Shown here one piece after another: positions 10,359 to 19,019 of a stretch of 64,000 nucleotides of DNA. Numbering within the stretch: position 1 is the first letter of the stretch; every line of letters begins with the position of its first letter. A program made the translations under genes and the position numbers. The stretch lies in contig NZ_JANRHG010000008.1 in the NCBI RefSeq assembly GCF_024733845.1, forward strand, positions 62,001 through 126,000, in the 5' to 3' direction. The notes beneath the pieces were generated by a model that searched no databases, had not been told where the DNA came from, and saw only the letters and a program-made list of their open reading frames with translations. Source of the stretch: Neomoorella sulfitireducens (GTDB taxonomy: Bacteria; Bacillota; DSM-521; Neomoorellales; Neomoorellaceae).

Positions 10359-10387
10359 AAAGGCCAGCACCCAAAGGCACCGGCCTT
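10359..10387 (-). terminator. Terminator-like hairpin between hrcA and grpE
   Basis: A stem formed by AAGGCC-GTGCC and the complementary GTGC-GGCCTT is followed on the minus strand by six T. Such a structure inside the operon could attenuate or mark a processing site between hrcA and grpE. A stem-loop with processing in this gap is known from Bacillus. Confidence 0.6.
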
Positions 10388-10407
10388 ATCCAGGTGGCCT
10401 GCAGCTT

Positions 10408-11442
10408 TTAGCGATAAAATTGCTCTAATGCGCGGGACAAACTATCGGCTACACACTGGAGGACCGATATGGCCCGGGAATAGTGCATCCGCGTCGGTCC
10501 GAGCAAGCCCACTTTACCCCTTATTCTCCCTTCGACGGCATAACTTATAGTTACTACGCTGCATTTATCAATTCCTTCTTCTTTATTTTCCTGGCCGATC
10601 CTCACCGTCAGGCCACTTCCGGGAGCGGCATTAAAAATACGCCTTAACGCCTCCTCCCGCTCAAGAAAGGCAAGGATGTCCTTGACCTTCTCCAAATTTT
10701 TAAACTCCGGCTGGCTCAGGATGTTGAGGATACCTTCCAGGTAAACTTTCTCGCCGCTTTCAAGGGCCAGCACCTGCTGTAAAAGGTCAATGACCTGTTT
10801 AATTAACCCCCGGTGCTCGGCTACTTCCCGGTAAATATCCTTCAGCACTTCCAGGCGCAGTTCTTCCAGGGCCAGCCCCTGGAGTTTGGCATTGAGGACC
10901 CTGGAGATACGGCTTAAATCCTCCGGGGTTACGTTTTCCGGGATTACAAAAAGCCGGTGTTCAACCAAACCGGTACTGGTAATAGCCACCAGCAGGGCTT
11001 TATTGGTCGAATAGACAGGTAAAACCTGCACCTGCTCCAGCACGGCATTATTCTGGTAGGGACCCAGGGCTACGGCCGTGTAAGCAGTCATTTCGGACAG
11101 CAAACGGGCCGTCTCTTCCAGGACCTGCTCTATTTCCAGCATCTTTTGGTTGTAACGCCGGCGCACGTATTCCTCTTCTGCCGGTGTCAGTTTCTCCGGT
11201 GCCATAAGGCAGTCAACGTAGTAACGATAACCGGAATCCGAAGGTATGCGGCCGGCCGAGGTGTGGGGCTGCTCCAGCAAACCCATCTCTTCCAGGTCGG
11301 CCATCTCATTCCGGATGGTAGCAGGGCTTACTCCCAGGTTGTACCGCCGGGCAATGGTACGGGAACCTACCGGTTCGCCGGTAAGGATATAATCCTGCAC
11401 TACGGCGGCCAGGACCCTTTTTTTCCGCTCATCCATCCGCAT
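10408..11442 (-). CDS. hrcA: Heat-inducible transcription repressor HrcA
   Basis: This 344-residue repressor has an N-terminal winged-helix domain (YNLGVSPATIRNEMADLEE, residues about 30-50) and a C-terminal GAF-like dimerisation domain (VEGRIRGKVGLLGPTRM). It binds the CIRCE operator and represses the chaperone operon unless GroEL-type chaperones are titrated. A perfect CIRCE lies 17 bp upstream of its own start, so the operon is self-repressed. Confidence 0.97.
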   Translation of the reverse strand: MRMDERKKRVLAAVVQDYILTGEPVGSRTIARRYNLGVSPATIRNEMADLEEMGLLEQPHTSAGRIPSDSGYRYYVDCLMAPEKLTPAEEEYVRRRYNQKMLEIEQVLEETARLLSEMTAYTAVALGPYQNNAVLEQVQVLPVYSTNKALLVAITSTGLVEHRLFVIPENVTPEDLSRISRVLNAKLQGLALEELRLEVLKDIYREVAEHRGLIKQVIDLLQQVLALESGEKVYLEGILNILSQPEFKNLEKVKDILAFLEREEALRRIFNAAPGSGLTVRIGQENKEEGIDKCSVVTISYAVEGRIRGKVGLLGPTRMHYSRAISVLQCVADSLSRALEQFYR

Positions 11443-11458
11443 GATCTCACCTTCTTTT

Positions 11459-11485
11459 TTAGCACTCTTAAGCCAAGAGTGCTAA
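11459..11485 (-). promoter_or_regulatory. CIRCE operator of the hrcA operon
   Basis: The inverted repeat TTAGCACTC, nine spacer bases, GAGTGCTAA matches the CIRCE consensus at every position. It lies between the sigma-A promoter and the hrcA start, the standard place for HrcA repression. Confidence 0.98.
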
Positions 11486-11497
11486 GAGCTTACTTAA

Positions 11498-11526
11498 AAC
11501 ATACCACCGGCCTTTCGTTTTGTCAA
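11498..11526 (-). promoter_or_regulatory. Sigma-A promoter of the hrcA-grpE-dnaK-dnaJ operon
   Basis: TTGACA, a 17-bp spacer and TATGTT lie just upstream of CIRCE on the minus strand. The -35 box is perfect. Transcription would begin inside or beside the operator, so HrcA would block it directly. Confidence 0.9.
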
Positions 11527-11539
11527 GGGAAAGTAAAAG

Positions 11540-12883
11540 CTAGATAAACTCCACGAAAACCTCATTGGCCAGGGGCAAACCCTTTTCGGTAAGCTTTAAA
11601 CGGCCGTCTTTTTCCTCTATCAGCCCCGCCCGGTAAAGGCATTCAATCTCACGGGCGTAAACCGTGCAGGCGTCAACACCAAAACGCTGCCGGAAGGCCT
11701 CTAAGTCGACACCGGCCATCAGGCGCAGGCCCATGAACATGGTTTCGGCCATTTGCTGTCGGGGCGTTAAGGTTTCTATTTCCTCCCGGGGCAGCCGGCT
11801 GCTGGATAAGGCATGCCGGTACCGGTGTAGCTCGCTGTAGTTGCGCCAGCGCCGGCCCTGCCAGTGGGAGGCCGCCGCCGCCCCTAAGCCCAGGTAGGGA
11901 CCGTTTAACCAGTAGGTAAGGTTGTGGCGGCAATGGTAACCTGGGCGGGCAAAGTTGGATATTTCGTACTGCTTGTAACCGGCGGCGGCGAGGATTTGCC
12001 GTGCTTCCTGGTACATGACCAGTTCCAGTTCTTCCCCGGGCAGGGGTAGATCACCGGCAGCCGCCAGCCTTCCCCAGGGGGTATCTTCCTCCACCTGGAG
12101 GCTGTAAGCGGCAATATGCTCGGGCTGGAGGGCAACGGCTTCCTTTAAGGCAGCCCGCCAGGCGTCAAGATCCTGGCCCGGCAGGCCGAAAATCAGGTCC
12201 AGGTTGACGTTGTTAAAACCGGCCCGGCGCGCCAGTTCCCAGGCCCGGTAGATGTCCCGGCGCCGGTGGATACGGCCCATGGCTCTCAAGAGGTCGTCGT
12301 CAAAGGCCTGGACGCCCAGGGAAAGGCGGTTCACCCCGGCTGCCGCCAGGGCCCTGAGTTTGGCGCCGTCCACCGTACCGGGGTTGGCTTCTATGGTGAC
12401 CTCCGCCCCCTGCCGCCGGCCGAAGAAACGATCCACGGCGGCCAGGAGCTGCTCTAAATTACAGGCCGGGAGGACGGTGGGGGTACCGCCGCCGATATAG
12501 ACGGTGGCCGCCGGTCCCGGCAGCCACTTCCCGGCAACTAAGGCCATTTCCCGCTCCAGGTCCGTGCAGTAGGCGGCCATTTCCGCCGGTGAACGGCCGG
12601 GATAAGAGACAAAGTCGCAGTAATGGCACTTGCGGATGCAGAAGGGGATATGGATGTAGAGGGCGTGGCTGGCTTTTGTTTGGAGTGAGCGAGCTTCTCC
12701 GAGCGGTGAAGTGGCCTTGGTGAAGCCGAAGAGTGAGGGCGGGGCCGAGGACAGGAGGTCCGAGGCCGGCCTTTGAGGCAAGGATGCCGAATAGGCCGGG
12801 AACCCCGCCTTAAGCCTTACGGCTGAAACATTAGGCCACTCCGCAAGGGCCATGGAGCGAGCGAAAACAAAGCCAGCTACCAT
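11540..12883 (-). CDS. hemW: HemW-type radical SAM protein with repeat-encoded N-terminal extension
   Basis: From about residue 76 this is a normal HemW: ALYIHIPFC, the cluster motif CxxxCxxC (CIRKCHYC), GGGTPT and the C-terminal HemN-like domain. HemW is a heme chaperone related to coproporphyrinogen dehydrogenase. The usual start, two to four residues before ALYIHIPFC, is not present: no ATG, GTG or TTG lies there. Instead the frame runs open through the whole of repeat copy B. The first good start is the ATG at 12883, four bases after the lepA stop, with AGGGAAG nine bases upstream. The protein would therefore be 447 residues with a foreign N-terminal segment. An internal ATG at about 12853 is the alternative. 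Confidence 0.85.
   Translation of the reverse strand: MVAGFVFARSMALAEWPNVSAVRLKAGFPAYSASLPQRPASDLLSSAPPSLFGFTKATSPLGEARSLQTKASHALYIHIPFCIRKCHYCDFVSYPGRSPAEMAAYCTDLEREMALVAGKWLPGPAATVYIGGGTPTVLPACNLEQLLAAVDRFFGRRQGAEVTIEANPGTVDGAKLRALAAAGVNRLSLGVQAFDDDLLRAMGRIHRRRDIYRAWELARRAGFNNVNLDLIFGLPGQDLDAWRAALKEAVALQPEHIAAYSLQVEEDTPWGRLAAAGDLPLPGEELELVMYQEARQILAAAGYKQYEISNFARPGYHCRHNLTYWLNGPYLGLGAAAASHWQGRRWRNYSELHRYRHALSSSRLPREEIETLTPRQQMAETMFMGLRLMAGVDLEAFRQRFGVDACTVYAREIECLYRAGLIEEKDGRLKLTEKGLPLANEVFVEFI
12667..12878 (-). repeat. Dispersed repeat, long copy B inserted at the 5' end of hemW
   Basis: This element of about 212 bp has inverted ends GGCTGGCTTTTGTTT and AAAACAAAGCCAGC, with GCTCGCTC-type direct repeats just inside. 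Its core aligns with copy A. It lies exactly between the lepA stop and the hemW catalytic region, in the same direction as hemW. It is open in the hemW frame and encodes AGFPAYSASLPQR among other residues. Confidence 0.88.
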
Positions 12884-12886
12884 TTC

Positions 12887-14692
12887 CTACGACTTCCCTA
12901 CCTTCAGCACGGCCATAAAGGCTTCCTGGGGAATCTCCACCGTGCCGACCTGCTTCATGCGTTTTTTGCCTTCCTTTTGTTTTTCCAGGAGCTTGCGTTT
13001 CCTGGTGACGTCGCCGCCGTAGCACTTGGCCAGGACGTTTTTACGCATGGCCGGGATGGTTTCCCGGGCGATTACGCGGCTGCCGATGGCGGCCTGGATG
13101 GGCACGTCGAAGAGCTGGCGGGGAATCAATTGCCGCAGGCGTTCTACCAGGGCCCGGCCGCGGTGGTAGGCCTGGTCCCGGTGGGTGATCACCGACAGGG
13201 CGTCCACCACTTCATTGTTGATCAGGATATCCATCTTCACCAGTTCTGCCGGGCGGTACCCCTTGACTTCATAATCCAGGGAGGCGTAGCCGCGGGTCCG
13301 GCTTTTTAACTGGTCAAAGAAATCATAGATAATTTCCGCCAGGGGCAGGTCGTATTTCAAGGCTACCCTTTGCTCGGAAAGGTAATCCATGTTAAGGAAG
13401 GTGCCGTGTTTTTCCTGGCAGAGTTCCATTACCGGCCCTACATATTCTTTGGGCGTCATAATGGTGGCCTCCACGTAGGGCTCTTCTATATGGTCAATCA
13501 TGTTTGGCGCCGGCAGGGCGGTAGGATTGTCGACCTCCTCCACCTGGCCGTCGGTACGCACCACCCGGTAAACTACGCTGGGGGCGGTTGTAATGAGTTC
13601 CAGGCCGTATTCCCTTTCCAGCCGCTCCTGGATAATTTCCATGTGCAGGAGCCCCAGGAAGCCGCAACGAAAGCCGAAACCCAGGGCCACCGACGTTTCC
13701 GGTTCAAAGCGCAGAGAAGCGTCATTTAACTGCAGCTTTTCCAGGGCATCCCGCAGGCTGTCGAATTCCTCCGAGTCCACCGGGAACAGGCCGCAGTATA
13801 CCATGGGCATGACCTTGCGGTAACCCGGCAGGGGATTCTTCGCCGGCCGGGTGGCGCTGGTAATGGTATCCCCGACGCGGGTATCCTTGACATTTCTAAT
13901 GCTGGCCGAAAGAAAGCCTACCTCGCCGGCGGCCAGGGTTATGACCGGCCGCGGCGCCGGGGTGAAAACACCGACCTCATTGACTTCAAATTCGGCCCCT
14001 GTGGCCATGAAGCGAATGCGGTCGCCTTTCTGCACCCGTCCCTCAACTATCCTGATGTAGGGAATGGCTCCCCGGTAGCTGTCAAAGATAGAATCGAAAA
14101 TCAGGGCCTTGAGGGGTGCTTCCCGGTCGCCCCGGGGGGGAGGGATGCGTCTAACGATTGCCTCCAGGATCGCTTCCGTCCCCACCCCGGTCTTGGCCGA
14201 AGCCAGGATGGCCTCACTGGCATCCAGGCCGATAATGTCCTCTATCTCGCGCCGTACCCGTTCCGGTTCGGCGTTTGGCAGGTCGATCTTGTTAATGACC
14301 GGGATAATTTCCAGGTTGTGTTCCAGGGCAAGGTAAACATTGGCCAGGGTCTGGGCTTCAATGCCCTGGGCCGCATCAACCACGAGCAGCGCCCCTTCGC
14401 AGGCCGCCAGGCTGCGGGATACTTCATAGGTAAAGTCCACGTGCCCCGGGGTATCAATCAAATTTAGAACATATTCCTTGCCGTCACGGCTTCTATAATG
14501 CAGGCGGACGGCCTGGAGCTTGATGGTGATGCCCCGTTCCCTCTCTAATTCCAGGGTATCCAGGACCTGGTCCACCATCTCCCGCTTGCTGAGGGCCCCG
14601 GTATATTCCAGGAGGCGGTCGGCCAGGGTTGACTTGCCGTGGTCTATATGGGCAATGATGCAAAAATTGCGGATGTAGTTCTGCTCCGTCAC
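12887..14692 (-). CDS. lepA: Elongation factor 4 (LepA)
   Basis: This ribosomal GTPase has the G1 loop AHIDHGKST near residues 14-22, the DTPGHVDF G3 motif, NKIDLP, EF-G-like domains and the LepA-specific C-terminal domain ([18 protein letters not shown]). It acts on stalled or back-translocated ribosomes. I chose the GTG at 14692 because GGGGAGGA lies nine bases upstream; the longest frame (14737) adds 15 unlikely residues. hemW follows immediately, the usual lepA-hemW-hrcA order. Confidence 0.97.
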   Translation of the reverse strand: MTEQNYIRNFCIIAHIDHGKSTLADRLLEYTGALSKREMVDQVLDTLELERERGITIKLQAVRLHYRSRDGKEYVLNLIDTPGHVDFTYEVSRSLAACEGALLVVDAAQGIEAQTLANVYLALEHNLEIIPVINKIDLPNAEPERVRREIEDIIGLDASEAILASAKTGVGTEAILEAIVRRIPPPRGDREAPLKALIFDSIFDSYRGAIPYIRIVEGRVQKGDRIRFMATGAEFEVNEVGVFTPAPRPVITLAAGEVGFLSASIRNVKDTRVGDTITSATRPAKNPLPGYRKVMPMVYCGLFPVDSEEFDSLRDALEKLQLNDASLRFEPETSVALGFGFRCGFLGLLHMEIIQERLEREYGLELITTAPSVVYRVVRTDGQVEEVDNPTALPAPNMIDHIEEPYVEATIMTPKEYVGPVMELCQEKHGTFLNMDYLSEQRVALKYDLPLAEIIYDFFDQLKSRTRGYASLDYEVKGYRPAELVKMDILINNEVVDALSVITHRDQAYHRGRALVERLRQLIPRQLFDVPIQAAIGSRVIARETIPAMRKNVLAKCYGGDVTRKRKLLEKQKEGKKRMKQVGTVEIPQEAFMAVLKVGKS

Positions 14693-14789
14693 CGGACAGG
14701 TTCCTCCCCAGACAAATCGGAAGCAAGATCCCCCCACCGGCGTAAGTTTTTAATCCCGCCGGTGGTTAGCTTTATTATTATAACAGAAA

Positions 14790-14816
14790 GCGGGCCGGGC
14801 TAAAAGCCCGGCCCGC
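14790..14816 (-). terminator. Terminator between the holin-like gene and lepA
   Basis: An 11-bp perfect GC stem (GCGGGCCGGGC and its complement) with a five-base loop is followed by TTTCTGTTAT on the minus strand. It lies upstream of the lepA operon and downstream of the holin-like gene. A TATAAT just after it could be the -10 box of a lepA promoter. Confidence 0.85.
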
Positions 14817-14831
14817 TCCAGCTGCCTTTTT

Positions 14832-15179
14832 CTAGCGCAGTTCGGTCGGAACAAAGGCATCAATTACACCGATAACTAAAGCCGCCAGTAAAGCTCCCAG
14901 GATATTGACACTTAAGTAAGCGGGGACGATAAATTGAGCAAGATAGATTACTACTGCCGCTACGATAAAACCGACAATACCGCGGCTACGGGGAGAAATC
15001 CGTTTGCCGAGGACGGCTTCTGCCAGCCAGCCCAGGAGGGCTATAACCACGGCTGCAATCAGTGCACCGGTGAAACCCGCTACCCTGATGCCGGGAAGAA
15101 TAAAACCTACCAGCATCAGAACCAGGGCCGAGACAATAAAACGGACAATAGTACCCACCCAGTTGGTCATATAATTCAC
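14832..15179 (-). CDS. Small four-helix membrane protein, phage-holin IV/YvlD-like
   Basis: This 115-residue protein has four hydrophobic helices. A short basic loop (KRISPRSRG) separates the second and third helices, and conserved-looking GFILPGI and GVIDAFVP segments flank the bundle. This is the layout of the superfamily IV phage-holin-like family found in many chromosomes without phage. No lysis partner is nearby, so a lytic role is unlikely. It stands alone between the larB gene and the terminator of lepA. Confidence 0.75.
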   Translation of the reverse strand: MNYMTNWVGTIVRFIVSALVLMLVGFILPGIRVAGFTGALIAAVVIALLGWLAEAVLGKRISPRSRGIVGFIVAAVVIYLAQFIVPAYLSVNILGALLAALVIGVIDAFVPTELR

Positions 15180-15222
15180 CTCCTTAGGTTTTGCCTATAG
15201 CATTGCCCAAAAAGGTGGTAAA

Positions 15223-15978
15223 TTATACTTTTTTCAGGCGGGTTATGGCCGTCGCCAGGGCGGCAGCACCAAAACCGTTGTCAATATTTACGACGCCGAT
15301 ACCGGCGGCACAACTGTTGAGCATGGTCAGCAGGGCTGACAACCCCCCGAAACTGGCACCGTAGCCGATGCTTGTCGGCACGGCAATCACCGGCCGGTCT
15401 ACCAGACCGGCCACAACGCTGGCCAGGGCGCCCTCCATGCCCGCCACGACAATGACTACGTCGGCCCGGCGAAAGCATTCCACCCGCCCCAGCAGGCGGT
15501 GAATGCCGGCGACGCCGACGTCGTAAATCCTCTCTACCTCGTTGCCCATTACCGCTGCCGTCACCGCTGCTTCTTCAGCCACGGGCAGGTCGGCCGTCCC
15601 GGCACTCAAAACTGCCACCCTGCCGCCGGTAGATTCGATTTCCCCGGCACTCACTACAATAGTACGGGCCAAGTCGTTAAATTCAGCCGCCGGCAGGCGG
15701 GCGGCAACCTCCTGGTATACCTCCCTGGTGGTCCTGGTCACCAGGACCGTTGAACCGGCGGCCGCCAGGCGGGCCGCTATGGCCGCTACCTGTTCCTTTG
15801 TTTTTCCCTGGCCGAAGATGACCTCGGGGAAGCCGTTTCTCAAAGCCCGGTGGTGATCGACCTTGGCAAAACCCAGGTCTTCTTCTATTAAAGTTTTTAA
15901 ATTCGCCATAACGGTATCCAGGTCAACCTGCCCGTTTTTGAAAGCCTGTAAGAGATTTTTCAGCCTGGTCTCGGTCAC
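15223..15978 (-). CDS. larB: LarB family P2CMN synthase (PurE-like)
   Basis: This protein of about 251 residues has a C-terminal PurE-like domain (VIVVAGMEGALASVVAGL, PTSIGYGASFGG). LarB carboxylates nicotinic acid adenine dinucleotide at the first step of nickel-pincer cofactor synthesis. I placed the start at the GTG at 15978 because GGAGGAGG lies just upstream; the longest frame adds 31 residues. larC and larE are not in the window. A Ni-NPN racemase system elsewhere is likely but not seen. Confidence 0.88.
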   Translation of the reverse strand: MTETRLKNLLQAFKNGQVDLDTVMANLKTLIEEDLGFAKVDHHRALRNGFPEVIFGQGKTKEQVAAIAARLAAAGSTVLVTRTTREVYQEVAARLPAAEFNDLARTIVVSAGEIESTGGRVAVLSAGTADLPVAEEAAVTAAVMGNEVERIYDVGVAGIHRLLGRVECFRRADVVIVVAGMEGALASVVAGLVDRPVIAVPTSIGYGASFGGLSALLTMLNSCAAGIGVVNIDNGFGAAALATAITRLKKV

Positions 15979-16106
15979 TTGGCGACCTCCTCCGGATATA
16001 AAATTTAATCTCAAGTAATTCCCGGGCCATTGCCCTGCCTGCCTTTGCACCAGGTCTAAATTATACCTCACAGGAATAAAATGCCTACCAGCAGGGGGGC
16101 ATTAGC

Positions 16107-17156
16107 ATGCGCATTCATCTTATTACCCGCTGGCAGGCCAGGCTCATCCTGTCGCGCCTGGTAAAAATAATACTGGCCTGCCTGATTATTATTTCCTTAC
16201 TTGCCGGTACAAGGCACGTTCTTAAACAAGGCACCCTGCTCTCCCTGGCATTACCTCCTTACCATGGGGAACTCCCGCTGCCCCTGCTGGAAAGGGTTTT
16301 AGAAGCCGGCCTGCCGGCGATTGCTTTAAACGCCGCCGGCAACCAGCAGGATGACACCGGTAGAGCCCTGGCGGCCGCTGTCCAGGTCCTGGCCTCACCC
16401 CTGGTAGTTTTGCCCGGTAGCTACGGAACAACGCGCCTTCTAACCGAAGAAGAGTATGTGTTACCCCAGCCCCTGCCCGTGGAAAGTGTACCGCCGGCAC
16501 CGTTAGAAATAGAACCCCCCGACGCCACCCAGCCCCTTGTGGCTATATACAACACCCATAATGCCGAATCCTACCAGGCGAGTGAAGGGCAGGCTAAATT
16601 TCCCGGGAAAAACGGCGGTGTCAGCCAGGTGGCAGCCGTGCTGGCCGAAACTTTAAGTAAGGACTACGGCGTACCGGTCGTACGTTCAACTACCATTCAT
16701 GATTATCCGGACTTCGCCCTGTCCTATGCCAACTCGGAAAAGACCCTGGAAAGAATGCTGGCGGAAAATCCTTCCGTCCTGGTAGTCCTGGATATCCACC
16801 GTAACGCCGGCCTGCCGGCACCGCCGGTAGTGGAAATCGAGAACCAGAAAGTGGCCCAGGTGCTCATTATCGTTGGTAGTGATGCCCGCCTGGAACACCC
16901 CGGATGGCGCCAGAATGAAGCCTTTGCCCGGCGGCTGGCGGGTAAAATGGATGCATTTTATCCCGGTTTATCCCTGGGTGTCCGGGTCCAGGAAGGACGC
17001 TACAACCAGCACCTCCATCCCCGGGCCCTCCTCTTAGAAATTGGCAGCGACAACAATACCCTGGAAGAAGCGGAACGCTCCGCCCGCCTGGTCGCCAGGG
17101 TCCTGGCGGCATTAATTGACGAACTGCGACGGGAAAATCCCGCCCAGTCTGGTTGA
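16107..17156 (+). CDS. spoIIP: Stage II sporulation protein P
   Basis: This 349-residue protein has an N-terminal membrane anchor (residues about 12-34) and a SpoIIP domain containing YNTHNAESY at residues 148-156. Later blocks LDIHRNAG and LLEIGSDNNT are also present. SpoIIP is the amidase/endopeptidase that, with SpoIID and SpoIIM, thins septal peptidoglycan during engulfment. It is the first plus-strand gene after the long minus-strand run and is followed by rpsT 53 bp on. In Bacillus gpr-spoIIP-lepA-hemW-hrcA and rpsT are neighbours too. Confidence 0.95.
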   Translation: MRIHLITRWQARLILSRLVKIILACLIIISLLAGTRHVLKQGTLLSLALPPYHGELPLPLLERVLEAGLPAIALNAAGNQQDDTGRALAAAVQVLASPLVVLPGSYGTTRLLTEEEYVLPQPLPVESVPPAPLEIEPPDATQPLVAIYNTHNAESYQASEGQAKFPGKNGGVSQVAAVLAETLSKDYGVPVVRSTTIHDYPDFALSYANSEKTLERMLAENPSVLVVLDIHRNAGLPAPPVVEIENQKVAQVLIIVGSDARLEHPGWRQNEAFARRLAGKMDAFYPGLSLGVRVQEGRYNQHLHPRALLLEIGSDNNTLEEAERSARLVARVLAALIDELRRENPAQSG

Positions 17157-17208
17157 ATGTTGCTTTTACCGGTTTGCCGTGATAAAATAAGGCGGGAGGT
17201 GAGCTGGG

Positions 17209-17472
17209 ATGCCCAATATTAAATCGGCCATTAAACGCGTTGAACTGACCCGCATTCGTACCGAGCGCAACAAGGCCGTCAAGTCACGCGTAAAAACGGC
17301 TATGAAAAAATTCCGGGCCGCACTGGATCAGGGTGATAGTACAGCTGCTGAAAGATTACGCCAGGCCATTCGTACCATCGACAAAGCCGTTACCAAAGGG
17401 GTTCTCCATCCGAACACAGCTGCCCGGAAAAAATCAAGGCTGCAGCGCCTGTTCAATAAAACTTCTGCTTAA
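17209..17472 (+). CDS. rpsT: 30S ribosomal protein S20
   Basis: This 87-residue basic protein starts MPNIKSAIKRVE and contains KAVTKGVLHPNTAARKKSRL, the S20 signature. It binds 16S rRNA in the small subunit. A GGGAGGTGAG ribosome binding site lies upstream. A possible promoter (TTGCTT, 17 bp, TAAAAT) lies in the spoIIP-rpsT gap. It faces holA, its usual neighbour in Firmicutes. Confidence 0.98.
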   Translation: MPNIKSAIKRVELTRIRTERNKAVKSRVKTAMKKFRAALDQGDSTAAERLRQAIRTIDKAVTKGVLHPNTAARKKSRLQRLFNKTSA

Positions 17473-17493
17473 TCCTGCATAATGCCGCAACAT

Positions 17494-17520
17494 AACCCCC
17501 GCCTATACAAGGGGGTTTTA
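17494..17520 (+). terminator. Terminator after rpsT
   Basis: AACCCCC and GGGGGTT form a stem with a ten-base loop followed by TTTT, 22 bp after the rpsT stop on the plus strand. Confidence 0.85.
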
Positions 17521-17611
17521 AATTTGCCCCGCACAAATGGCGCTGCGGTCGGTATTTTCCTCCCTTCAGCATGCCATAATAAAAACAGGTTTTAGAAGGG
17601 AGGGATTTTAA

Positions 17612-17815
17612 TTGCCGGAAAAACCTGGTGCCGCCAAGGAGCGCCCGGAAAAAGGTGCCGCCCAGAAGGGCTATGCCGCCGAAGGTACCCGTGATACCGC
17701 CTATGAATTTGGTACCGAAATTACCACTCCCGGTACTAAAGTAGCCGGTACCGCCAGGGGTACCGCCGGGGCAGCCCGGGGGAAGGATCAGAAGCGGCCC
17801 GCCGGTGAAGAGTAA
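17612..17815 (+). CDS. Small Ala/Gly/Lys-rich protein of unknown function
   Basis: I do not recognise this 67-residue protein with certainty. It begins with TTG after a strong GAAGGGAGGG site and ends just before a clear terminator, which supports a real gene. It is charged and low in complexity, with no membrane segment. The stretch YEFGTEI resembles the EFGTEF element of gamma-type small acid-soluble spore proteins, and the repeated Gly-Thr-Ala-Arg pattern would fit a small disordered spore protein. That comparison is a weak inference. Its neighbours spoIIP and splB elsewhere in the window are spore genes. Confidence 0.6.
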   Translation: MPEKPGAAKERPEKGAAQKGYAAEGTRDTAYEFGTEITTPGTKVAGTARGTAGAARGKDQKRPAGEE

Positions 17816-17820
17816 AGGTT

Positions 17821-17844
17821 GGGGAGCGTTAATGCTCCCCTTTT
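17821..17844 (+). terminator. Terminator between the small protein gene and holA
   Basis: A seven-base-pair stem GGGGAGC / GCTCCCC is followed by TTTT on the plus strand. The minus-strand gene holA ends inside it, so it may serve both directions. Confidence 0.8.
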
Positions 17845-18824
17845 AAAATAGTCCAGATGGCCTTTTCCAGCAGGGCACCGGCGCTTCCCTGGCCGGTCTT
17901 GATGCCGGTGTCTGCCTTAAATAATTCCTCCAGGGCCCGTGCGGCAGCGGCCGGGGAAAAATTACGGGCCTGGGTGGCAATTTTTTGCATGACAAAAGGC
18001 TTCAGTCCCAGGGTGGCCGCCAGTTCGGCCTTGTCCGCCGCCAGGTGATACTGGTAAATGAGGCGCAGCTGGCGGGCCAGCATGGCCAGGATAGCTAAAG
18101 GGGCTTCGCCCCTTTCCAGTAGCCGGCGCAGGGAGCTGACGGCCAGGGAGGCATTGCGGTTTCCCAGGGCGTCCACCAATTGGAATACGGTAGCTTCTAC
18201 GGCTGCAGCCGGCACCAGGGCCTCGACATCTCCCGGGGTGATGGCACCCGGTTGCCCTATATAAGTCATAACTTTGTACAACTCGTTCCTGGCCTGGCGC
18301 AGGTCTCCCCCGGCGGCCAGGGCCAGGCCCCGGGCCGCCGCCGGGGGCAAAATATAACCTTCCTCGCCGGCTTCCTGCTGCAGCCATTTCTCCAGTTCTG
18401 CCGCCTTGAGGGGTGTGAATTCTACCACCCGGCCTGCCTGCTGGATTGCCCTTATTATTTTCAATCGCTTATCGATGCTGCCGTTAACTGCCAGTACAAG
18501 GCAGGTTAACGGGGACGGGTTTTGCAGGTAGTCATAGAGTTCTCCGGCTCCGGCCTGCAGCATTTCCGGGGCTGGATCTTTAACAACCACCAGCCGCCTT
18601 TCGGCCAGGGCTGGCAGGGTGACGGCTACAAGAACAATCGCTCCGGTCGTTATCTTTTTCCCATCAAGCTCCTGGTAATCAAAGGCTGCGGCTTCCTCCG
18701 GTACTAATTTTACCCGGAGTTTTTTTATAGCCCTTTCCAGGAGATAGCCTTCGGTGCCATAAAAGAGATATACCGGAGCTATATTACCCTGTTCCAGCTC
18801 CCTGTCCAGTTCCTGCCAGTCCAA
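17829..18824 (-). CDS. holA: DNA polymerase III delta subunit
   Basis: This 331-residue protein starts with the family pattern PVYLFYGTEGYLLERAI and has the three-domain clamp-loader layout without a functional Walker A. The motif LTCLVLAVNGSIDKRLK and the C-terminal segments ARQLRLIYQ and LKPFVMQKI are typical. Delta opens the beta sliding clamp. It faces rpsT, as in many Firmicutes, and comEC lies upstream beyond thiC; comEC-holA-rpsT is a common cluster, so thiC looks inserted between them. Confidence 0.93.
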   Translation of the reverse strand: MDWQELDRELEQGNIAPVYLFYGTEGYLLERAIKKLRVKLVPEEAAAFDYQELDGKKITTGAIVLVAVTLPALAERRLVVVKDPAPEMLQAGAGELYDYLQNPSPLTCLVLAVNGSIDKRLKIIRAIQQAGRVVEFTPLKAAELEKWLQQEAGEEGYILPPAAARGLALAAGGDLRQARNELYKVMTYIGQPGAITPGDVEALVPAAAVEATVFQLVDALGNRNASLAVSSLRRLLERGEAPLAILAMLARQLRLIYQYHLAADKAELAATLGLKPFVMQKIATQARNFSPAAAARALEELFKADTGIKTGQGSAGALLEKAIWTILKGEH

Positions 18825-19019
18825 ATGATAAGCCCTCCCTGGCTAAAATACCGCCAGAAATGATACCCTCTGTCGGGTGGGATATTTCCCTCCGCCGCTC
18901 AGGAGTTACGCAATTTTTCCTCTTTCGTGGGACGGGCGCCTAGCCTTATTTGCGGCTCCTGTCGCAATAGCAACCCCTGCTGGGGGGATGCTATGCCGTT
19001 CCTTCGGTTCCCCTTCATT

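Noticed and set aside
14832-15179. Prophage remnant based on a holin-like protein
   Set aside because: No other phage gene, integrase or attachment site is near; this holin-like family is common as a chromosomal membrane protein.
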